Assembly: GCA_029204225.1 (NCBI GenBank)
Contig: CM055107.1
Coordinates: 43,849,408-43,913,407, forward strand
Origin: Diphasiastrum complanatum
Lineage: Eukaryota; Streptophyta; Lycopodiopsida; Lycopodiales; Lycopodiaceae
DNA length: 64,000 nt
Reading direction: 5' to 3'
Shown: piece by piece, positions 21,540 to 32,740 of the stretch
How the letters are laid out: every line of letters starts with the position of its first letter
Numbering within the stretch: the stretch's first letter is position 1
Program-made: the position numbers and the translations under genes
The notes under the pieces: model-generated
The model's database searches: none
The model's input: the letters and a program-made list of their open reading frames with translations, nothing else
What the model was told of the DNA's origin: nothing

Positions 21540-22494
21540 TGCCCTTTTAGTTAATTGCGGGACAACTTTACAAAAGGGGCGTTGACGGCATTATTCGACG
21601 ATGTTCTTATGAATCTGAGATACGACCAATAATATCTCAGACTAATGAGGGCATTGGAGGTGGTCACTTTTCTACCGAAGCCACAACAAAGATTATCCTT
21701 AGAGCGAGATTATGGTGGCCATCTTTGTTTAAAGACACGTTTGCTGTCATTAAAGCATGTGATGTCTGTCAACGCGCAAAGAAAAATACCAAAGCAGACT
21801 TCACACCATTGACCCCCATTATAGAAGACGAAGCTTTTCATAAGTGGGGGATTGACTTTGTTGGACCAATCAGTCCAGCAGCAAAACATACCCAAGCTCG
21901 ATACACCCTCATAGCCACCGATTACGCCACTAAGTGGGTGGAGGCTCGAGCAACGAAGGACGCCAACGCAAAAACAGTTGCACGTTTTCTTTACGAAAAT
22001 ATTACTACCCATTTTGGCTGTCCCATTGAGCTTGTTAGTGATCGCGACACACATTTTTTAAATGCTGTATTAATAATCTCCTACGCCATTACCTTGTCGT
22101 TCACAGAAAAAGTACACCGTACCATCCTAGGTGTAATGGCCAGGCTGAATTAACTACAAGACAATCTGTAAAATTCTAACCAAGATAGTTGAAACCAGTT
22201 GTTCTGATTGGGAAACAAAACTTTTCTCAGCTATATGGGCTTACCGCACCACCTCGAAGAAAGCCACAATGGGTTACACCTTTCCACTTAGTATATGGTC
22301 AAGAAGCGATAATGTCCGTAGAATTCTTAGTACCTTCACTAAGAGTTACGGAAGCTTTTTCAATAGATCTCTGTGAAAAGGCTTCAATCGAACAACAAGT
22401 CAAAACCAGGCTATTTACGTTAGCCCAATTATGCGAGAAAAGACTAATATCTTATCATGCACAACTAGTTAACAAACGATGCCAAAATGTATAA
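21540..22494 (+). pseudogene. Gypsy-3b integrase
   Basis: The zinc-binding domain is GGGHFSTEATTKIILRARLW with CDVCQRAK near 21760. The first His of the HHCC set appears lost. The catalytic core has WGIDFVGP (Asp near 21850), TDYATKWVEA, ELVSDRDTHFLN (second Asp) and, after a frameshift near 22090, CNGQAELTT with the catalytic Glu. After another shift it ends with TPFHLVYGQEAIMSVEFLVP and stops at 22492-22494. Integrase inserts the DNA copy into the host chromosome. No chromodomain follows. Confidence 0.85.
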
Positions 22495-22619
22495 AGAAGC
22501 ACCTGGTCACCTAAGTGGAGATCTTCTACTCTGTGCCTCAATCATATTTTTTCACCCTTGAAGTTCTTCACTTGCATACCACAGATCCATTCCTTCATAT
22601 TGAAAATTTGATCAATCTC

Positions 22620-22825
22620 AAGCGACGGGATCCACTTCAATCTGAACCGACGGATTCCAGTTCCATCTCGACCGACGGATCCACTTCAATCTCAACCGAC
22701 GGGATCCACTTCAATCTCAACCGACGGAATCCACTTCAATCTCAACCGACGGATTTCAGTTCAATCTCGACCGACACGTTTTTATCAGAACTCAACTGAC
22801 GTGACGCGCTTTAAATCTCGACCGA
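22620..22825 (+). repeat. 25-bp minisatellite array 2, downstream of integrase
   Basis: Seven to nine units of 24-26 bases share ATCTCAACCGACGG with the variable half GATCCACTTCA. The first half of the unit is the same as in array 1 at 14960-15455 although the two lie 7 kb apart in the element. The array begins about 130 bases after the integrase stop. Confidence 0.85.
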
Positions 22826-23434
22826 CGCTACACACACGTCCCATCGCGACCTTGCCGACCCGACGGCGTCCATAAATGCTCCCATTTCGAACACTTTTTC
22901 ACCTTAGCGACGTGCAACCTTGGAGCTCTTGGCGAAAGAAAACTCTGGCGATTTTGCAAATACCCTCCACGATCCTGGAGCTCTTTCATTCAGGGCATCC
23001 ATCACCGTGTCTACACCATCCCCACCCGTTTTCAGCAAACCTCATCCGAGTTCCACAAAGAGCACCATCACAGACAATATCTGAACCTCAGATCGCCAGA
23101 GGAGCACCACATCATTTTTCATATTTTTACACTGAGGGGTAGTGTCACGCAAGCTCTCAGAACGCTTCCGTGACACTATTGAACATCACCAGTTATTCTG
23201 CATATCCCACTGTTTTACCCTTTCCAAACACCCGCCTTAACCGCCAGTCACCTTCTTTACATTTCTTCATCTCTTCCGCTTTGTTACACCCAAATACCAA
23301 AAGTCCTCTTTTCACCACTCCTAAAACCCATTCTGCACACCCTACTTACCTTCCCACAACACCTCCACTTCCCATCCATAGTTCCCCCAGTTAGCTCTTT
23401 CCCACCATCGCTCCTTCCCATCAATCTATCTCAC

Positions 23435-23630
23435 TTCTATCTCAGTCGATGCCATCACTCCATCTTCACTGACGCCATACACTCCATCTCAGCCGACGCC
23501 ATACACTCCCATCTCAGCCGACACCATACACTCCATCTTAGCCGACGCCATACACTCCCATCTCAGTTGACGCCATACACTCCATCTCAACTGACAGCCC
23601 CCGCTTCCATCTCAACCGATAGTGTTTTTC
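23435..23630 (+). repeat. 25-bp minisatellite array 3, before the post-integrase region
   Basis: About eight units of 23-25 bases with the core ATCTCAGCCGACGCC and the tail ATACACTCC end about 30 bases before the ATG at 23659. The same core motif occurs in arrays 1 and 2. Bases 22826-23434 between arrays 2 and 3 show no repeat and no convincing protein. Confidence 0.85.
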
Positions 23631-23658
23631 CAGATCCTTCTTTTCTAGTTTTTTCATC

Positions 23659-26600
23659 ATGTCTACCAATCCTACAACCAGCTCTGATGACATTGAAGCT
23701 CATAAGCTCGACATCCGATTGTCTCAATTGGATCTGACAGAAATGCAACACTGGTATCAATAGGCAGCCACATTCTTTTGAGCAATTGAATTCCAAATAC
23801 CTGTACTCACGGGGTATCAAAGCCCCTATCTCATGCATATGGTCTATGCAAACCACAATGCTACAGCAAGGTCCTGCAGCTTAATAGTTCCCCCTGTGAG
23901 GAACTATGCGTACAACCTCTCCTTTGCACCGGCAGGCCTGCAACCTTTTGGGTTTCCACAAGGACCCAATGTTGTGACGAGGACACTGAAAAAAATTGAG
24001 GAGACAGCCTACTTCAAGTTCATTGACCCATCAGTGCCCAAGTGGAATAACAAGGACGGGTACCGTGTCGAAGCCATCAATGATCCACAGCTACAAGCAG
24101 CCTGTGCATATCTGACCAAGTACACGCAACGACCAAGGAAACAACTACAGAGAGTACCCATGTCCCTGTTTCACATGATGGCAGATTCACGACTGCATTC
24201 CCAGATTCTCTATGACTGGGCACAGTTTGTCTCGAACTGTCTTCATGAATGCATAAAGAACAAGCACCAGACAACAGTGCTCGGGTATCTCTTGACAGAT
24301 ATCACCCTTCAACAGGTACATAACGGGCCAAAGCTTCAACAAAGTCTGTGCAGCTTGCGGACAAGGCATGGGACATCCCCATCGATCAACAAAAGTCCAA
24401 GCGTGCACGGTCACGAGCCACCTCTCCATCGGGAACACAACCTAAATGGGTCAACACCAGCATCCTACCACTGGTACAGAGACAAACAAGCCCACAACCG
24501 GATCCACAAGCGGCAACAACATCTGACCCTCAAGTGGCTGACACCTCCAAGGCCCAATTGCTTGACACTCGACAACAACGCATGCAAAAGAAGCTTCTTG
24601 CTGGCAGTACATCACCCATGGGATCAGCTTCCGATGGCTCCACCTCGGATCATAGCAGTTCCTCGACGGCATCACAACAACACTCGTCACCCTCACATGT
24701 CCATGAGAGAGGTGATGGAGCAACCACATCAGCAACAGCCCAACCCATCATCACACTCTGCTACTCAACCACCAGATGCAGCCATCACCCCACCCATATC
24801 CCTTATGACGCCAACGCCACCAACATCACTATTGGCACAATTATTGGGGGGGGTGGAGGAGTGGGGATATCCAGTCCCCAAGACACGGGAGCAGCCCAAC
24901 AGTCACAAGATCAACAATCACAGGCCCAGCAAGTCCACATATTAGACACGTCTCAATATTTTGATGTTGTGGACCTGATGGAGATAAGCGACGACGAGCT
25001 AGCAAAGGGGACGCAGCTAGGAAGAAGTCAGACACCTCCACTAACCACCACAACCACCACCACTACCACAACAGTCACTAACATCACCCCTAGACCACCT
25101 CCACTTTCACCTCCATCTTCAGTTCTAACACCATGCCTATTTTTTGGTTTAGCCTCACCATCCCAAACCCCAAATCAGTACCCAACTCTCTCTAACCCTG
25201 AAAAGCTCACTGAAGCAGCCAAACGCTCAATGATTGGCCTATCCGAAACGAGCTACCACATGCATTGGTTGGTGAGCCAGCATCAAGTTATAGAGAGCAA
25301 GGTCCAACATCAAGACCAAGAGATTGCATGATATCAAAGGCTAGCCAACGAAAAGAAAAAAGAGGCAGTAGAAACCAGATCCGCGATGGTCGGGCAGAAA
25401 TCCACTCTAGAAGAGGTCCAGCAGCAACGGAAGCACCAGATGGTCCAAATCAACCAAGTACGAGACGGATCATCGGGTGCAATGACAGTTGATGCTCCTC
25501 CCGTCAAGCCCGAGGACATTCAAATCCAAGCCCCACAGGCCTCAGCCATCCGGATGGAGAAATACATAAGGCGGATCCAAGAGCGAGAGGTCGATAAGAA
25601 GAATTTTGAAAACATTGTGGCGAAACAAGAGAAGATCATCTTGGAGTCCCAAAAGCAGCTGGAAGAAACAACGAAGGCCCTACAGCAAGTCTTGGACAAG
25701 GTGAACCAATTATGGGACACGGCGTGCAAGGCCCAAGCAGGTGCTCGTGTAACGAAGCCACGGGACAATGATGGGAATGATGGAGCAGGGAATCAAGACG
25801 GGCAAACCCACCCTTCAACCGGTAGCTCGGGATCGGGTGGCCAGAGAGCCGACGCTGCTTCTAGAACTTTTCTCAGACCCCCTCCCACTTTTAACCCTTC
25901 TGCCTCTCCGTATTTAATTTTTCTGAAACATTCATTCCAACTTACCGAATTCTTCCATCTCCTCTTTCTTCATCACCTCCTAGCCATATAATAGGCCCAT
26001 CAAAAGGTCCAGCTGACACTTACAAAGCCCGACGGGACGAGTTCCTCCAACAACTCCACTCCCTCGGTGCTGCGGATAACTTATTGTTTCCGCCTCCTCC
26101 TAAACCGTTCACCCCCGCACCCCTCTCCCCTGATCATTCCATCCCAGACCTTCCATAAACTAACACAGACATTGGAGCCGATGATGACTTCCTGGTTGAC
26201 CAACCGGAGACAAGAAGATTCTCGCCTAGGCCAGACACGGGTGCAAATGAGCTGTCGACAAGCGAGCGAGCAAAAGAGAAAGACATGGGCACCAAGGCCC
26301 TTGATGATTATCTGGCAAGGCCGTCTCAGCCACGTAGGACAACCTCCCCTACCCGGCCTAGAAGTAAACTGGCTGATACAAGGGAATCAGAGAGATTTGA
26401 AAGAAAGTACCCTCCCAACATGAGGGGAGGCAAAGAAGACATCGATCAAAGCCAATACTCCACCAGGGCCGAGATCATTGTCGCACTACAACCGCAACCA
26501 GATTGGCGGAACAAGGTCCTGAAAGATAGCAGGCGTCTTTGAGAGTATTTGAAGGCCCCGACATGGAAGCGAGTGGATCCCTACTACATGCCACTCAAAC

Positions 26601-27040
26601 GCAGAAGCCCATGGCTGGTGGAGAAGCTGCAAGTAGAGTTGGTATAACTGGCCTGTCATCCTGGAAATTTCAGAGGGAACCACCCTGGATGATCTGAGGT
26701 TGCAGCTACTCAACTTCGGGCACAAATACAGGACAAGTGCCGATATCTGTGTGTAGGAAAGTGCTGAGTATTGCAGATCCATGGCCATTCTGATGCAGCA
26801 GGAGTGTTTTTGGGATCGAGGCTTGGATCCCATCAAGATCAGCCCAAATACGGCCCTCCAATCGAAAAAAGACCATGAAATGATGGCCAGACTATACTAC
26901 AGAGCGGCTTTCATGTCGTCAAGCTATGTGACCATGGTGGAAGACTGGCAGGAGATGGGCTTCATAGAGAAGATAAGGGAATATATGGGGCCCCTCAGTT
27001 TCGGAAGTAAGCTTCGCTTCTAGGTTTTTGAAGCCCTAGG
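23659..27040 (+). pseudogene. Gypsy-3b post-integrase coding region, function unknown
   Basis: I do not recognise this protein. From ATG 23659 frame 1 runs to about 24345 with two in-frame stops near 23761-23781 and contains VPPVRNYAYNLSFAPAGLQP. A frameshift leads to a frame open from 24348 to 25991 except for one TGA (25329-25331). That part is rich in Gln, Ser, Thr and Pro, with a Thr run near 25045. It is followed by Lys/Glu/Gln-rich text that looks like coiled coil (about 25220-25720). A third stretch from about 25994 to 26542 is basic. The last part holds RVDPYY (26570-26587), WDRGLDP and ARLYY (26886-26900), shared with Gypsy-4. Extra ORFs after pol are known in the Athila/Tat lineages. 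I see no signal peptide or membrane segment, so an env role is not supported. Confidence 0.7.
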
Positions 27041-27280
27041 ACGAAAAATGAGCGAGCGAAAGCAGATGGCACAACGGCGAGGCGAGCAGGACTCGCAGGA
27101 AGTTCTCAAGCGGGCTGGTATGTAGTGGCCAGTTGAGAGACTTCCAATTTTGGCGAATAAATTTTGCGGATAATAAGCACCTGGTTTTACGAAAGCAAAC
27201 AAAGATCTACACTTTTCCAAGTGCCAAGCAGAAGACATCACTGGTGTTGCAGTGGGTCCTGCAACAGATTAGGGGTGGAT

Positions 27281-27290
27281 AATGTTAGCA
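27281..27290 (+). other. Polypurine tract of Gypsy-3b
   Basis: AGGGGTGGAT lies two bases before the TGTTAGCAG start of the 3' LTR, the position where plus-strand DNA synthesis is primed in LTR elements. Confidence 0.75.
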
Positions 27291-27292
27291 GA

Positions 27293-28389
27293 TTTAGAGA
27301 ATCCTTAGATGCCGAGCCAAGCTGAAGACACAAGTTATCTCTCACCCATGACCGAGGAGGTCTCAGAAGGAAGAGAGCAGAAGAAGCTGAGAGTCGAGCA
27401 TGAGAGCCAAGGAAATATTAGCTAGGAAGATAGTGATTAACTATGTGAGCCTACATGGTGTATCCCAAAGAAGGAATGACCATGTAGGAGCTAGTAACAT
27501 TTCTTTGAATAATTATAATAAATGTAGACCCCCCTTAAAATAGTAAGAGTGAGCCACCTTTTGATGGTGACCTCTAGTAGAAGGGCAAATTCCACATGTA
27601 ATTTCTAGTTTGGTGGAATTACCACTTGGGCTCCACATGGGCAGCCTTCTTGCTTATTTAAGGGCTCTCCGCTCTTGTGAGGGAGCTTTGATTGTATTTC
27701 AAGTTCTCTTGAGCCAATAAAGAGGATCCTCCATGAGTTCTTGAAGAACACTAAGCTCCTTGTTCATGACAACGCTCTTGAGTGAGGTTTCTATGAGCAT
27801 GTTTGATTCCCTTATATTGTGGATTAACTAGGATCTTGTTTCTTTGTTTCTTGCTTAGTTGTGGATTAGGATTCAGTTCTTGTTGTAGATTAAAGTAGGA
27901 TTCAGCATTCAAGTAAACTAGATAGGTTGGTTTGTGGCATAGATCTTGCACATTTTCTTACAATCCAGTTCTTGATTGTTCTTGAGTAATCTAAGCATCA
28001 AGTGATGAGTGTTTCTTGATTCTTAGATTGTTAAAATGCTGGTAGGAATCTTCTTTCTTGCTCTTGTTTCTTGTTTCTTGAATCTTGTTTTCAGTAGCTA
28101 ATCTAGTTCTTGATTGTTCTTTGATTCAGTAATTAGTGTAGGTTTGCTCCCTGCTCTGAAACGATGATCCTCTTGAGCTGTAGATGGTTACATGGCTAGT
28201 GTATGCATGTAGTTGAGTATCAAACCCGTTCTCCCATTGATAGGCTGGAAAATACATTGAAACTGAGAAACGCTTATGTTGTTGACTGTTCTAACAAGAA
28301 GATAATCCATAACGAACTATAACGTCAGAAGCAATAAAAGAAAGAAAAGAGACAAAACCATGTTCACAGATTCAATGAATCTGTGAACA
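27293..28389 (+). repeat. Gypsy-3b 3' LTR (1097 bp, complete)
   Basis: It starts TGTTAGCAG and ends GTGAACA. A TATA-like TATTTAA lies at 27655-27661 and an AATAAA at 27716-27721, so the RNA start and poly(A) signal are plausibly here. Its end forms a perfect 13-bp hairpin (28361-28389). Copia-3 RT text resumes at 28390 without any gap. Confidence 0.95.
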
Positions 28390-29806
28390 CTATCACTTGC
28401 AAATGGATATACAAGATCAAATATGGAGCTGATGGGCAACTGAACAAGTACAAAGCACGGCTGGTTGCGAGAGGATTTGAGCAGCAAGAAGGTCTTGATT
28501 TTGAGAAAACCTTAGCACTCGTAGCTAAGATGGTAACTATACGTTCTATCATTGCTATTTTTGTTTTCTATGGTTGGAAGATCCAGCAAATGGATTAAAT
28601 CTACTTTTCTTAATGGAGTGCTGGATGAAGAGGTGTACATAGTACAACCTCAAGGATTTGTTGAGACACGGAGAGAGCATCTCGTTTGTAAGCTCAACAA
28701 AGCATTTATGGATTGAAGCAAGCACCACGAGCGTGGTACTCTTGCATTGATGAACACTTCAAGCGAAGGGGAATGGTAAAGAGTGATGCTGATCCTAATC
28801 TTTACATTCTAAGGCAAGACTCAGATATAGTGTTCATTGTGTTGTACGTGGATGATTTGATTATTACAAGAAGTAATGAGAGCTTAATTGATGAAATAAA
28901 ATCAAATCTTTCCAATGCCTCTGACATGAGTGATCTAGGATTGATGCACTATTGTCTTGGCATTGAAGTATGGCAAAAGGAAGACATGGTCTTTCTTAGA
29001 CAAAGCAAATATGCATGAGATTTATTTTATTAGTTCAATATGCAGGATTGTAAGCCTTTGAGTACACCTGTGGATGTCAGCATGAAGCTTACTACATATG
29101 ATGAATCTGAGAAAGTGGATGCTTATTTGTATAGATAGTTGGTGGGTAGTTTGATTTATTGGACACACACACGACCTAACATTTCCTATGATGTTGGTGT
29201 TGTTAGTCAATTTATGCAAGATTCTAGTCAAGCACATTGGAAGTCTGCTATAAGTATTCTCAGATACATTCGAGGGACATTGAATTTTGGTTTGAAGTAT
29301 GATCAGCCTGAAGCGCCAATGTTGGTAGGTTATACAGATGCCAATTGGCCAGGTAATATTGATGACAGAAGATCTACCAGTGGGCATACATTCAGTTATG
29401 GTACAGCTGCAATTTCATGGAGCAGCAGAAAGCAACCTACAGTAGCCTTATCATTGACGGATGCTGAATATCGAGCACTCAACAATGCTACACAAGAAGC
29501 GGTATGGTTATGAAGATTGCTTGTGGATTTAGGTCAACCACAGGTGGATGCGACTACTACATCTTGTGATAATCAAAGTTGCATTCACCTTGCCAAAAAT
29601 CCAGTTCTACATGCTCAAACCAAGCACATCGAAATACACTACCATTTTGTTCGAGAAAAAAATTCTTGATGGAGCCATTGATCTTGTTTTTTGTAAATCC
29701 GAAGATCAAATGGCAGATATTTCTACTAAGTCATTAGGTAGATGTAAATTTGAGAGGTTTCGTACTCTATTAGGAATAGAAGAATGTAATTTTATCATTG
29801 AGGGAG
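28390..29806 (+). pseudogene. Copia-3 reverse transcriptase and RNase H
   Basis: Right after the Gypsy-3b LTR the copia RT begins with CKWIYKIKYGADG and KARLVARGFEQQEG. It then has LNGVLDEEVYIVQP (shifted frame), KQAPRAWYSCIDEHF and the catalytic YVDDL (28845-28856). LMHYCLGIEVW, then YWTHTRPNISYDVGV and YIRGTLNFGLKY follow. RNase H has YTDANWPGNIDDRRSTSG near 29330, then LSLTDAEYRALNNA, with a stop at 29511. It ends in EDQMADISTKSL near 29705. Several stops (near 28596, 28710, 29017 and 29136) interrupt it. It ends at the purine tract AGGGAG before the 3' LTR. Confidence 0.9.
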
Positions 29807-30069
29807 TGTTAGAAATCAATGATAAACTTCATTGTTATTGTTTACGAGGTACATTAATGTTGATATCTGTGACCAACTGTCATTAGCTGTAGGCTAGTCT
29901 ATTAGTCTACTCGTAGGTTTTCTCTCTCTATCAGGGGTTCATGGTTTATTTGTACATTTTACATTCTGTATGAGTTAGTGTGATAGAGTGACAGTGCGTG
30001 TTCTTATTCCGCCTTCTTGTGGTGATTGCTTATGGTGAATGCTTGATGTTGCATATCTAATTCTTGACA
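29807..30069 (+). repeat. Copia-3 3' LTR (263 bp)
   Basis: It has the same length and ends as the 5' LTR at 10744-11006, differing at roughly 20 positions by eye. CGTAT at 30070-30074 completes the target duplication. Confidence 0.95.
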
Positions 30070-30074
30070 CGTAT

Positions 30075-31108
30075 GATGACAAATATTTTTAAAAAAAATT
30101 CAAGGAAGTTTTTAGAAATTTTTATGGATGACTTTTGTGTCAATTCATCAAGTAAAGGCCATTTAGATGCATTAGAAAAAATATTGAGAAGATGTCAAGA
30201 GACATCTCTTAAATTTCATCCAGCCAAGTGTTGCTTCAGGATGAGGGAAGGCATCCTGTTAGGACATAAAATTTCGAAGGATGGTATACAAGCCGACATC
30301 AACAAAATAAAAATGATTTTAGAATTATTAGAACCAACCAATTTAAGAGAGCTTAGAGGTTTTGTAGGACATCTAGGTTATTATCATAGGATAATTAAAG
30401 ATTATGCTATAATAGTAACTCCTTTAACAAGTTTATTAAAAAAAAGTCTGTTGAGTACCATTGGTCACAAGACCATCAACAAGCTTTTGATGAATTGAAA
30501 CAGTCATTAGCAGAAGCCACTGGGGTTAGACCTCCAAATTGGGCCAAAAAGTTCCATGTATATGTAGACACATTATCGTTTGCAATAGGTGTAGTGCTTA
30601 GTCAGAAGATGACCAAACTATAGATTATCCAATTTACTATGCGGGTAGGCAACTTCCTGCATCAAAAAAGAATAATTCCGCTACAGAGCGAGAAGCACTA
30701 GGGATGATTTATTCAGTAAAGAAATTTAGACATTATCTTTTAGGATACCCTTTTGTTTTTCACGTAGATCACTACGCATTAAAATATTTAGTGAATAAAC
30801 CTGATCTTTCGGGTAGGATAGCTAGAAGGGTATTATTATTAGATGAGTTTAATTATGAAGTAGAATTAAGAAGAGCCAAGGATCATCAAAATGCTGATTA
30901 TATATCCCGCCTCCAAATGAAAAATCAGTTAGAACCCATTTCTGATGAATTTCCAGATGAACATATAATGCGTATCCAATCGGAAACATCAATTTATACG
31001 GATATTATTAACTTCTTACAAGACCAGATATATCCTGAACATTTTAATAAATAGCAAAAAACTATTTGTTTTTCAAAGGTAGGACCTTATACGATTATAG
31101 ATAGAATA
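30075..31108 (+). pseudogene. Gypsy-4 reverse transcriptase part 2 and RNase H
   Basis: The RT resumes exactly where it left off at 10743. The catalytic block is FMDDF (30121-30132), followed by LDALEKILRRCQ, GILLGHKISKDGIQAD and LRGFVGHLGYYHRIIKDYA. A frameshift near 30445 precedes the thumb and RNase H. RNase H is decayed (VYVDTLSFAIGVVLSQK, then EREALGMIYSVKKFRHYLLG, FHVDHYALKYLVN). The chain ends with HQNADYISRLQ. It matches Gypsy-3b RT in order but is a clearly different family. Confidence 0.9.
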
Positions 31109-32269
31109 TTGTATAAATTAGGAGCTGACGTTAGTCTCCGCCGATGTTTAGAACCAACCGAGACGACCGTTGTAATAAGTGCATTACATGAGGAAGATTC
31201 GAGGGGTCACTATGCTCTTAAAAACACTGCAAAAAAGATTTTCAATGCTAAATATTGGTGGCCTACTGTCTATAGAGATGTTAAATTATTCATTCAAAAA
31301 GGTGATACATGGTAGAGGATGGGGAAACCCAGCTTCGCAACACATTGGCCGCTTACTCCAACTATCCCCTTAGCACCCTTTGAGAAGTGGGGGATAGATT
31401 TTGTAGGACCTACCAAACTGATCACGTGTAAAACTTGTCGTCGTTACATACTCGTTGCCACGGACTATGCTACCAAGATGGTAGAGGCCGAAGCCACAAT
31501 TAAGAACGATGCTAAGACTATAGCAAAGTTTTTATTCCAAAACATTATCACGCGATATGGTTGTCCCTTAGAACTCGTTAGCAATAGGGGAATCCATTTT
31601 CTTAATCAGACCATTGAGGCCATGTTGTCATATTTTTCTATTACACATCGCCAAACCACTCCATGTAATCCAAAAGCAAATGAACTTACGGAACGAGCAA
31701 ACGGATTTTTGTGTAAAATTTTGAATAAAGTAACGGAAACACATTCTTCTGATTGGGATCAGAAGTTACCGTCTGTCTTATGGGCATATAGAACTGCTGA
31801 AAAGATTACAAGTAGGCAGACTCCATACTATCTTGTGTATGGAATGCATCCCGTACTACCAATAGAATTCGGAGTTCTGACGTTTCGCATTAGTAATGAA
31901 GAGGGAATGGACGAACACAATAGTTTTTGGGAGCGGATGATTTCTTTGACGCAACTGGAAGAGAATCGCCGTCTTTCATTAATCGAGACTGAACGAGTTC
32001 AGAATAAAAGAAAAGGAATTTTTGACCAATCCATTAAGAAAATAAAAATTAAGCAAGGGGACTATGTGCTTCTATATGACAACAGACACATGTTGTTTCC
32101 TGGAAAATTACATACCAGATGGATGGGACCATATAAAGTCATAGAAGTTTTCCTTTCCGAGTTTCTTATCAGTTACTATTCCCAGCTTTGTCCCCAATGG
32201 TTTATCCAATCTTCAACAATTTTTGGGCGTTTAAACTTTTTATCGCAGAAAAATATTTTTGATTGGTAG
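31109..32269 (+). pseudogene. Gypsy-4 integrase
   Basis: One frame runs from 31109 to 32269 with a single TAG at 31313-31315. The zinc domain shows GHYALKNTAKKIFNAKYWWP, but the CxxC that should follow reads Gly-Asp-Thr-Trp, so both Cys ligands are lost. The core has WGIDFVGP (first Asp). The second catalytic Asp in the block VSDRG reads Asn (AAT, 31583-31585). The Glu block is ELTERANGF. The C-terminal barrel ends with RWMGPYKVIEVF near 32153. The following residues do not resemble the family, so the true end was probably frameshifted. It is inactive by catalytic mutation. Confidence 0.9.
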
Positions 32270-32514
32270 CCCAAGTTGTCAGAGTTAATAGCTTGTAGTT
32301 GATTAAATAGATTTTGCATTTGTTTATCCCGTTGTTTATTGCTCTGATGAAGTTCTAAATCTGCCTTGTATAAAGTTTGCAACTGTTTTTCTGAGTCTAG
32401 GGTGTCACCACTGTCGGGTGAGGCCGGCTGAATTTCCGTATTTCCTCCATCACTTCCTAGTAATGCCGGGTGAATCTCGGTAGCACCCCCGTCCAAAATT
32501 TCATCAGTATCCAT
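32176..32514 (-). CDS. Opposite-strand ORF after Gypsy-4 integrase, unknown
   Basis: A 112-codon ORF on the reverse strand starts at ATG 32514 (MDTDEILDGGATEIHP). It holds a charged, Gln/Lys-rich segment compatible with a coiled coil (LYKADLELHQSNKQRDKQ) and stops at 32176, overlapping the last 94 bases of the integrase frame. Opposite-strand extra ORFs between pol and the 3' LTR are known in some plant Tat-lineage gypsy elements, and the position fits. I cannot name a function, and it could be a chance ORF. Confidence 0.4.
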   Translation of the reverse strand: MDTDEILDGGATEIHPALLGSDGGNTEIQPASPDSGDTLDSEKQLQTLYKADLELHQSNKQRDKQMQNLFNQLQAINSDNLGYQSKIFFCDKKFKRPKIVEDWINHWGQSWE

Positions 32515-32740
32515 TTGCTTGCCAACTAAAAATTAAAAAATAATTTCGTTCAGTTAATACATTCATTACAGGTATAATAGTTATTGAACCAAGCAATGTC
32601 TACAAAAAAACTAATTTTTAGACCATATGTGCTTTCATTAACAAATTATACCAATGAATCGACAAATGGGTACTTAAGCAATAAAAAACCGGAATTAACC
32701 GTTAATGCAACGTAAATCAGTTAACAACTATTAGCTTGAT

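Larger units (their letters stand above)
14013..28389 (+). mobile_element. Gypsy-3b, 14.4-kb gypsy element nested in Copia-3
   Basis: The element has a truncated 5' LTR (14013-14774), a primer site like tRNA-Asp (14777-14788), and a 1.7-kb leader with tandem repeats. Gag, protease, RT, RNase H and integrase run from 16506 to about 22494. Two more repeat arrays, a long post-integrase coding region (23659-27040), a purine tract (27281-27290) and a complete 3' LTR (27293-28389) follow. The tRNA-Asp-type site, the RT without a chromodomain after integrase and the extra region downstream of pol point to the Athila/Tat side of plant gypsy elements. That placement is from family knowledge and was not tested by a tree. 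Its two LTRs differ at roughly 11 of the first 180 aligned bases by eye. Confidence 0.9.
10744..30069 (+). mobile_element. Copia-3, complete-ended copia element holding Gypsy-3b
   Basis: Both LTRs are 263 bp (10744-11006 and 29807-30069), start TGTTAGAAATC and end TTCTTGACA. The 5-bp target duplication CGTAT is perfect on both sides (10739-10743 and 30070-30074). A tRNA-iMet primer site follows the 5' LTR and a GA-rich tract precedes the 3' LTR. By eye the two LTRs differ at roughly 20 positions. The internal copia order is gag, protease, integrase, RT and RNase H. It is broken between integrase and RT by Gypsy-3b and by a deletion of copia sequence. Stops and loss of the protease active site mean it is dead. 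Confidence 0.95.

Noticed and set aside
24187-25053. Reverse-strand ORFs across the Gypsy-3b post-integrase region
   Set aside because: They lie opposite a long forward frame and have no independent motifs; treated as shadows.
23659-27040. Envelope-like gene making Gypsy-3b an errantivirus-type element
   Set aside because: No signal peptide, membrane segment or cleavage site is seen; the composition is Gln/Ser/Thr/Pro-rich with coiled coil.
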